Assembly: GCA_947456315.1 (NCBI GenBank)
Contig: CANGRU010000102.1
Location: 1 to 6,497 of the forward strand
Source: Beijerinckiaceae bacterium
GTDB lineage: Bacteria; Pseudomonadota; Alphaproteobacteria; Rhizobiales; Beijerinckiaceae
Direction: 5' to 3'
DNA length: 6,497 nt
Under the pieces are notes generated by a model. It was not told the DNA's origin and made no database searches. It saw only the letters and a list, made by a program, of their open reading frames with translations. Position 1 is the stretch's first letter. Each line of letters begins with the position of its first letter. Shown one piece after another: positions 1 to 3,484 of the stretch. Position numbers and translations under genes: made by a program.

Positions 1-119
1 AAGCGAAAGCAAAGCCCACCATGCTCGGTTGGTTCGTCGGTCAGGTGATGAAACAGACCGGCGGAAAAGCGAATCCGGAAGCCGTCAACACGCTCCTCAA
101 ACAGAAATTGGGGATCTGA
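1..119 (+). CDS. gatB: GatB C-terminal fragment (aspartyl/glutamyl-tRNA amidotransferase subunit B), 5' end outside window
   Basis: Reading from base 3, 38 codons run to TGA at 117-119 and end in ...KQKLGI. The stretch [11 protein letters not shown] followed by [17 protein letters not shown] is the hallmark end of the GatB/YqeY-type C-terminal tail domain, which helps grip the tRNA. GatB is the kinase/tRNA-binding subunit of the GatCAB complex that converts Glu-tRNA(Gln) or Asp-tRNA(Asn) to the correctly amidated form in the cytoplasm. The exact wording of the motif (GWFVGQVMK) is what I associate with alphaproteobacterial GatB rather than the short YqeY proteins, but only the tail is visible. 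A terminator follows 51 bases later, so this is the last gene of its transcript. Confidence 0.87.
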   Translation, partial: AKAKPTMLGWFVGQVMKQTGGKANPEAVNTLLKQKLGI

Positions 120-170
120 ATCGAACGCATTTCGGGAGGTGTGATTCTCTCGATTTGCGCGATTCGCATC

Positions 171-200
171 GCGCCGCGGTCTCCGCGGCGCTTTTTTTTT
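171..200 (+). terminator. Rho-independent terminator after gatB
   Basis: A perfect 9-bp stem GCGCCGCGG (171-179) / CCGCGGCGC (183-191) with a 3-base loop TCT is followed directly by nine T residues (192-200). Stem strength, short loop and T-run are textbook for intrinsic termination in the plus direction. There is no T-run on the other side, so it should act only on gatB transcripts. Confidence 0.93.
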
Positions 201-348
201 GAAAAAAAACGCCTCTCACAAAATTTTTTTTTCGATGCTTCAGAGCATGCTCACACGCTCTCTCGGGCAAGTGAGCGTGCTCCCCTGTGTGGATGCGAAC
301 CTGTGGTGGAGAGCCGGGTGAAAAATCCATTCTGAGGACTTTTGGGGC
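201..348. other. Gene-free spacer with A/T tracts and a long imperfect inverted repeat
   Basis: No convincing gene on either strand. It begins with an A8 tract (202-209) and a T9 tract (224-232) close to the gatB terminator T-run, giving a very AT-rich patch. An inverted repeat follows: GAGCATGCTCAC (243-254) can pair with GTGAGCGTGCTC (271-282), 12 bp with a single position that would be a G-U wobble in RNA. The same 3' arm can also pair with CACGCTC (254-260), so two mutually exclusive hairpins are possible. No T-run follows, so it is not a terminator. Function unknown. Confidence 0.5.
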
Positions 349-373
349 TTGACAAGAATCCCACCCCGAATCG

Positions 374-397
374 TGGCGTTAACCTTGGTTAACGCCA
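374..397. promoter_or_regulatory. Perfect 11-bp dyad with two GTTAAC cores, operator-like
   Basis: The arms TGGCGTTAACC (374-384) and GGTTAACGCCA (387-397) are perfect inverted copies separated by TT. Each arm carries TTAACC followed by two bases, close to the TTAACCAT half-site described for the cell-cycle regulator CtrA; the two TTAA blocks are 6 bases apart, whereas the classic CtrA full site has 7. Two GANTC sites (356-360 and 368-372), the CcrM methylation target of many alphaproteobacteria, lie just upstream. The symmetry is seen directly; the protein that binds it is inference. A different dimeric regulator is equally possible. Confidence 0.5.
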
Positions 398-649
398 GGC
401 GCTTGCAAGAAACCCGCTAAAATAGGGCATTTCTTCGTCAAGCCCCTCGGGGAGTGCGGCTTTTGGCGGCTTTTCGGGGGTGCGCCCAAGGGGCGGAGCG
501 AGGCTCTGTGAGAGCTTCGTTGTGTCTTGTTCAGCATCGCTGAAATGCTGTCTCAAGCATCGTTGAATCGCGTTGTGCGAATGCTTGGATTGCGAAGGTC
601 TTGCGAGCGCATGAACAGGTCGAAAACGCGTCATCAGCCAAACAGACAC
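398..649 (+). other. Structured gene-free region; possible small RNA or long leader
   Basis: No credible coding sequence. A TAAAAT hexamer (418-423) resembles a -10 element but has no fitting -35. Downstream, many short stems follow one another: CCCC/GGGG (443-446/449-452), CGCCC/GGGCG (483-487/491-495), GCTCT/AGAGC with a GTG loop (503-507/511-515), CAGCAT/ATGCTG (532-537/545-550), and a longer one in which CAAGCAT (554-560) pairs with ATGCTTG (581-587) with TCGC/GCGA (568-571/577-580) stacked inside. No known RNA family (tRNA, tmRNA, SRP RNA, 6S) is recognisable to me. Stems of 4-7 bp arise by chance in GC-rich DNA, so an RNA gene is only a possibility. Confidence 0.3.
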
Positions 650-683
650 TTGCACCACTCGTTAACGAGGCTAGGTTATCCAC
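650..683 (+). promoter_or_regulatory. Candidate promoter of the histone-like gene with operator palindrome and DnaA-box-like site
   Basis: TTGCAC (650-655) and TAGGTT (672-677), 16 bases apart, form a plausible vegetative promoter; the -10 keeps only the key T, A and final T. A perfect 12-bp palindrome CTCGTTAACGAG (658-669) fills most of the spacer, where a bound protein would directly affect RNA polymerase, and it shares the GTTAAC core with the dyad at 374-397. TTATCCAC (676-683) overlaps the -10 and matches eight of nine bases of a DnaA box (TTATCCACA). Transcription starting near 684 would leave a leader of roughly 55-60 bases. Elements are seen; their function is inferred. Confidence 0.4.
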
Positions 684-740
684 GCCTCATGCCGGTGCTG
701 ACTTCTTTTCGCCGGCGGATCAAATCAGAGGGGACCTCAG

Positions 741-1058
741 ATGGCTAAGGCAACAACGAAGCGTAAGCCGGCTGCGAAGAAGACCGCGGCCAAGAAGACA
801 GCCCGTAAGGGCGCTGCTAAGAAGAGCGTTCGCAAGACCGCTAAGAAGGCAGTGAAGAAGACAGCCAAGAAGGCCGTCAAGAAGACTGCCAAGAAGGCCG
901 TCAAGAAGACAGTCAAGAAGGCCGTCAAGAAGACTGCCAAGAAGGCCGTCAAGAAGACAGCCAAGAAGGCCGTCAAGAAGACTGCTGCCAAGAAGGCCGC
1001 TCGCAAGCCCGCTAAGAAGCGCGCTGTGCGTAAGGCTAAGGCTGCTCCGGCAGCTTAA
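741..1058 (+). CDS. Histone H1-like Lys/Ala-rich DNA-binding protein
   Basis: The 105-residue product contains 42 Lys and 6 Arg, no acidic and no aromatic residue, and uses only nine amino acid types (M, A, K, T, R, P, G, S, V). This resembles the C-terminal tail of eukaryotic histone H1 and bacterial H1-like proteins (such as those of Bordetella, or the AlgP tail), which bind DNA non-specifically and help condense the nucleoid. Layout: a varied Lys-rich head (1-33), six 8-residue repeats AKKAVKKT (34-81), and a tail with KPAKKRAVRK (82-105). It is probably unstructured in solution and neutralises DNA phosphate. The ATG at 741 is supported by a strong ribosome site GAGGGGA (728-734) six bases upstream. 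It is alone in its transcript, between the promoter proposed at 650-683 and the terminator at 1172-1216. The compositional call is firm; its role in chromosome packing or gene control is by family analogy. Confidence 0.85.
   Translation: MAKATTKRKPAAKKTAAKKTARKGAAKKSVRKTAKKAVKKTAKKAVKKTAKKAVKKTVKKAVKKTAKKAVKKTAKKAVKKTAAKKAARKPAKKRAVRKAKAAPAA
840..983 (+). repeat. Six in-frame 24-bp tandem repeats inside the histone-like gene
   Basis: Six consecutive 24-bp units (840-863, 864-887, 888-911, 912-935, 936-959, 960-983) each encode AKKAVKKT, except unit 4 which starts with Val through one GCC to GTC change. Units 2 and 6 are identical to each other, as are units 3 and 5. The final Thr codon alternates ACA/ACT along the array, so the real duplicated block is probably 48 bp (16 residues). 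Unit 1 differs most, at silent positions (GCT, GCA, GTG). Confidence 0.92.
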
Positions 1059-1067
1059 TTCTTGGTT

Positions 1068-1159
1068 CCTGTCTCAGGACAGGGTCAGGAATAGCCGCGT
1101 GACACGATTGCCTTCGTGGCGGTCGTGTCAACGGCAGGATGATCGGCAGCTCGCGCTGC
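1068..1159 (+). other. Stem-loop series in the 3' untranslated region of the histone-like gene
   Basis: Three hairpins lie between the stop codon and the terminator. CCTGTC (1068-1073) pairs with GACAGG (1078-1083) around a TCAG loop. A long stem runs 1100-1112 with 1118-1130: TGACACGA pairs perfectly with TCGTGTCA, continued by two G-U pairs and GCC/GGC, closing on TTCGT, about 13 bp. GCAGC (1146-1150) pairs with GCTGC (1155-1159). None is followed by a T-run, so they are not terminators. They may protect the mRNA 3' end or belong to a 3'-UTR-derived small RNA. Confidence 0.45.
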
Positions 1160-1171
1160 TCTCGTTCGTGA

Positions 1172-1216
1172 CGCCTCTCTCGTCCCTTCACCGGATCGGA
1201 GAGGCGTTTTCTTTTT
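1172..1216 (+). terminator. Rho-independent terminator of the histone-like gene
   Basis: CGCCTCTC (1172-1179) pairs perfectly with GAGAGGCG (1199-1206), extendable by the A-T pair 1171/1207, around a 19-base loop, followed by TTTT-C-TTTTT (1207-1216). It reads in the plus direction about 115 bases after the histone stop codon. On the minus strand there is no T-run, so it is not a terminator for the transglycosylase. Confidence 0.85.
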
Positions 1217-1397
1217 GAGGGTGGATCTGTGGCCCAGTGGCCTTTCTGCCTCGTGCCATGATGTGCACCAAACAGCCTACGGGTGAGCTTCAAGCCCCGT
1301 TTCTCTTCATCATGATGTTCGGATCAGCCGCTCAGGTCAGCCGCGTCTGCAGGCGCAGGGTGCGTCACGCGTGACCGTCTGTGCGTGTCAGAGCCCT
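1217..1397. other. Gene-free gap between convergent genes
   Basis: No gene seen. It contains a weak plus-strand hairpin ACGGG (1279-1283)/CCCGT (1296-1300) followed by a T-rich stretch (TTTCTCTT), possibly a back-up terminator, and two perfect palindromes: CATCATGATG (1308-1317) and the 12-bp GTCACGCGTGAC (1364-1375). The latter lies 22 bases past the transglycosylase stop codon. No clear intrinsic terminator for the minus-strand gene was found. Confidence 0.45.
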
Positions 1398-2147
1398 TTA
1401 GCGGGCGTCAGCCGTCTCGGCTTCTGGTGCGAGCGGCGGGCTGCTGGCGTGGCGCAGGTCTTTCAGGAGCCCCTTGCGCTTCGCCTCAGGATAATAGCCG
1501 CTCATATACAGGCTGCGTGCCTTGCCTTCATGGCCGCCTGACACGATCCAGGCATTGGCCAGATAGGGCATGGCATAGGTCAGATTGGTGCGGGCATCGA
1601 GAAGCCCCGATGTGTCGCCCGCATAGCCCATGGATTTGGCCGTAGCCTGGCTCACCTGCATCAAGCCGAAATGCGCTTTGGCCTTGAGAGACGGATTATA
1701 GCGGCTCTCTTGCTGCACGATGCGGTGGGCGAGACGCACAGGAACGCCGTGCCGGCGCGCATATTCTTCGATCAGGGCGTGCAGCGGTGAGCGGTCCGCC
1801 AAGGATTGCTCGTCATCCTCGCCCGGATTGTTCTTTGCAACGCGCGTCACCTGTTCAGGCTCGCTGTCTGCCGTCGCATCCAGCCAATCAGGGCGTGGAA
1901 CAGGCAAAGGCACGCGCGCAGGCAAAGCGGCCACACGAGCAGGCGCAGGCGCATTCTGTGTCGCTGTCTGCTCGGGGCGTGCGTCAGTAGATTCATGTGT
2001 GTCGGGTGCGGCATCAAGCCATGCGGGGCGTGGCACCGGCAGGGGCACGCGATCCAGCGATGTCACGGCATAGGTTGCAACAGGCAACATCAGCGTCACA
2101 GCCGCAGCTTGGGCTGCAGCGCGCGTCAGGAATGCAGAGCGAACCAT
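1398..2147 (-). CDS. Secreted lytic transglycosylase (SLT domain)
   Basis: The 249-residue protein should cleave the MurNAc-GlcNAc bond of peptidoglycan in the periplasm, leaving 1,6-anhydro ends. An N-terminal signal or anchor is visible (Arg3, Arg9, hydrophobic stretch about 10-28). Residues 30-118 form a Pro-rich, probably disordered linker with two copies of VPLPVPRP-x-WLDA (33-46, 78-91). The SLT domain covers about 120-215: QQESRYNP gives the catalytic Glu147, GLMQ (161-164) is the substrate-groove motif, NLTYAMPYLA (188-197) is the conserved helix, and YMSGYY (214-219) takes the place of the usual YNAG. The remaining tail is short. The ATG at 2147 is preceded on its strand by GAGGAG (2153-2158) five bases upstream, which fixes the start. 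It stands alone, convergent to the histone-like gene and divergent from the ABC-type membrane gene. Such enzymes serve wall turnover or insertion of envelope machines; the linker might dock it to a partner, but no partner is nearby. Confidence 0.87.
   Translation of the reverse strand: MVRSAFLTRAAAQAAAVTLMLPVATYAVTSLDRVPLPVPRPAWLDAAPDTHESTDARPEQTATQNAPAPARVAALPARVPLPVPRPDWLDATADSEPEQVTRVAKNNPGEDDEQSLADRSPLHALIEEYARRHGVPVRLAHRIVQQESRYNPSLKAKAHFGLMQVSQATAKSMGYAGDTSGLLDARTNLTYAMPYLANAWIVSGGHEGKARSLYMSGYYPEAKRKGLLKDLRHASSPPLAPEAETADAR
1875..2051 (-). repeat. Duplicated Pro-rich motif in the transglycosylase linker
   Basis: Two copies of the 14-residue motif RVPLPVPRP-x-WLDA occur at residues 33-46 (bases 2010-2051) and 78-91 (bases 1875-1916), identical except Ala/Asp at one position. 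The residues between them are unrelated and Ala/Pro/Thr-rich. Near-perfect conservation of the motif alone suggests it is a binding module rather than passive linker; this is inference. Confidence 0.75.
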
Positions 2148-2372
2148 CTAGTCTCCTCAGGGTCGCGCCTTTACGCATCTAGTGCGAAAGGCTGCCCCGG
2201 GGCGCGTTACAGACAACAACTGGGTCTGCAGCAGTCGATTTAACGCGAAGGCCTTTTCAGCCCCCACCGACTTGCCCTATTGGTGAATCAGTTGAGGGGC
2301 CTTGTCGGCCCCAATTGTGGCAGCAAAGCGGCGAATGTGCCCGTTTTGGTGTAGCTGCGCCCGGAATGAGAC
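2148..2372. promoter_or_regulatory. Divergent intergenic region between transglycosylase and ABC-type gene
   Basis: This 225-base spacer must hold the promoters of both divergent genes, but I could not assign a convincing -35/-10 pair to either. Visible structures are a perfect palindrome GCCCCGGGGC (2194-2203) on the transglycosylase side and a hairpin GGGGCC (2296-2301)/GGCCCC (2307-2312) with a TTGTC loop on the ABC-gene side. The hairpin lacks a T-run, so it is not an intrinsic terminator. It lies about 60 bases before the ATG at 2373. Confidence 0.4.
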
Positions 2373-3308
2373 ATGCTGAATTCGAAGACAACGGCGTCAA
2401 AACCAAAAAACCGCACGGCTTTGGATGCTGTTCGCCCCTACAGTTGGCGGATTGGCCTGACCTATGCGCTGACGTTCCTCGAAGATTTGCTCGAGCTGTC
2501 TTACCCATGGGCAACAGGTGTCGCGATTGATGGTCTCATCGCGCATGACTTTCATCATGCCATTCCGATTGTCTTGGCCTGGATGGGACGTGCGTCCATC
2601 GGCTGCTTCCGGCAGATGTATGACACGCGCGTCTACACGCAGGTCTACAACGACATTGTCGAAGAGACGATCATGCGCCAGCGCAGGGCCGGCATTGAGG
2701 CAACCTCGGTCGCCGCCCGCTCGGCCATGTCACGCGAATTCGTGACCTTCTTCGAGATCGACGTGCCGGTCGTCATTACGTCGCTGATCCATATTATCGG
2801 CTCGGCGATCATTCTCTTCTGGTACGACATGACCATTGGCGCGCTGGCCGCGCTGCTCTTCATTCCGGTCTATCTGGTCAACAAGGTCTATATCCGCGTC
2901 ACGACCCGTCTCAATCACGGGCTCAATGACCAGCTGGAAAAGGAAGTCGACTATATTGAGCGCTTCAAACGTGAGGAGGTGCGTGAGCATTTCTCCCTCG
3001 TGCGCCAATGGCGGGTAAAGCTGTCAGATGCTTCGGCCTATAATTGGACGATCATCGAAGTCATCTCGATCCTCGTCTTCATTGCCATTCTGCTGCGCGC
3101 CACTGTGCTCCCGGAAAGCGAGACGGGCGATATTTTCGCCATTCTCGTCTATGTCTGGCGCTTGATGGAGGGGCTTGATCATGTGCCCACCATCATCCAG
3201 CAGCTGACCCGCTTGCGCGATATCTCCCTTCGCATCGGCCAAGGTGCCAGCGTGGAAGATGTGTCCGAACAGCTGGATGAAACCGAGCCGGATGAGAAAC
3301 CACTTTAA
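2373..3308 (+). CDS. Stand-alone ABC-exporter-like six-TM membrane protein lacking an ATPase domain
   Basis: The 311-residue protein resembles the transmembrane half of type-IV ABC exporters, most like the Pfam family ABC_membrane_3 (ABC transporter six-transmembrane domain proteins). Hydrophobic segments appear at about 26-56, 62-79, 128-150, 152-175, 226-246 and 252-276. Between them lie long polar helices like exporter cytoplasmic extensions (80-125 and 176-222, rich in Arg/Glu). The C-terminus ends 35 residues after the last segment in an acidic tail (DETEPDEKPL). No Walker A, signature or Walker B motif is present, and no ATPase gene lies in frame or immediately downstream. It is therefore either a partner of an ATPase encoded elsewhere or has a non-transport role; the substrate is unknown. 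The ATG at 2373 has a weak GGA (2363-2365) upstream and is the only reasonable start, since the next Met is residue 71. It is probably monocistronic. Confidence 0.75.
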   Translation: MLNSKTTASKPKNRTALDAVRPYSWRIGLTYALTFLEDLLELSYPWATGVAIDGLIAHDFHHAIPIVLAWMGRASIGCFRQMYDTRVYTQVYNDIVEETIMRQRRAGIEATSVAARSAMSREFVTFFEIDVPVVITSLIHIIGSAIILFWYDMTIGALAALLFIPVYLVNKVYIRVTTRLNHGLNDQLEKEVDYIERFKREEVREHFSLVRQWRVKLSDASAYNWTIIEVISILVFIAILLRATVLPESETGDIFAILVYVWRLMEGLDHVPTIIQQLTRLRDISLRIGQGASVEDVSEQLDETEPDEKPL

Positions 3309-3465
3309 GTCGAATCCGGCTTGAGTGGAGTCTAAACAGCGCTTTCTAAAGCGTTAGCTAGCCGTATATTTCAGCTGAATATAAGGTCGCCGCACACTTG
3401 GTTTTTTTGTAGATCTGCTGTGCCCATCAGAAGCTGGTGATCTACCACAAGGTCTCAGGCACATT
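3309..3465. promoter_or_regulatory. Intergenic region with several inverted repeats upstream of the metal ATPase
   Basis: No gene seen. CGCTTT/AAAGCG (3340-3345/3348-3353) can form a small hairpin after the ABC-type gene, and TTCAGCTGAA (3370-3379) is a perfect 10-bp palindrome in an AT-rich setting. A T7 run (3402-3408) follows, but no strong stem sits directly before it, so termination there is uncertain. GTAGATC (3409-3415) is repeated inverted as GATCTAC (3439-3445) with a 23-base spacer, and the second arm lies inside TGGT...ACCA (3435-3447). Its place 40-75 bases before the ATPase start makes it a candidate operator. Confidence 0.4.
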
Positions 3466-3484
3466 CATGCTATAGGCTGTCCGT
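3466..3484 (+). promoter_or_regulatory. Candidate extended -10 promoter giving a leaderless metal-ATPase mRNA
   Basis: TGC-TATAGG (3468-3476) matches an extended -10 element (TGn followed by TATAAT-like, four of six bases). No good -35 lies 16-18 bases upstream, which extended -10 promoters tolerate. The usual start distance would put transcription at about 3483-3485, right at the ATG at 3485, and no Shine-Dalgarno sequence precedes that ATG. A leaderless transcript would explain both facts; this is inference. Confidence 0.4.

Noticed and set aside
349..354. TTGACA, a perfect -35 hexamer
   Set aside because: No -10 hexamer lies 16-18 bases downstream; that position is within the GTTAAC dyad (GTGGCG region). 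A heat-shock type reading (CTTG...CCCC) has too short a spacer.
389..658. 89-codon minus-strand frame upstream of the histone-like gene
   Set aside because: No recognisable domain, no clear ribosome site, composition unlike the real genes, and it runs over the inverted repeats.
676..683. DnaA-box-like site as part of a replication origin
   Set aside because: Only one box is seen, with no cluster, no AT-rich unwinding region beside it and no origin-linked genes; retained only as a possible regulatory site.
840..983. Regular 24-bp repeats considered as a CRISPR or intergenic repeat array
   Set aside because: Units are directly adjacent without spacers and are in frame within a coding gene.
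737..1006. Minus-strand frame with a repetitive FLTAFLAV pattern resembling membrane helices
   Set aside because: It is the exact reverse complement of the Lys/Ala repeat; AAG codons read backwards give CTT/Leu-Phe patterns. The plus strand has the ribosome site, promoter and terminator.
2296..2312. GGGGCC/GGCCCC hairpin considered as a terminator
   Set aside because: No T-run on either strand and no gene ends just before it; both flanking genes diverge from here.
2257..2514. 85-codon minus-strand frame overlapping the start of the ABC-type gene
   Set aside because: Overlaps a better supported plus-strand gene, lacks a domain or ribosome site, and its composition is random-looking.
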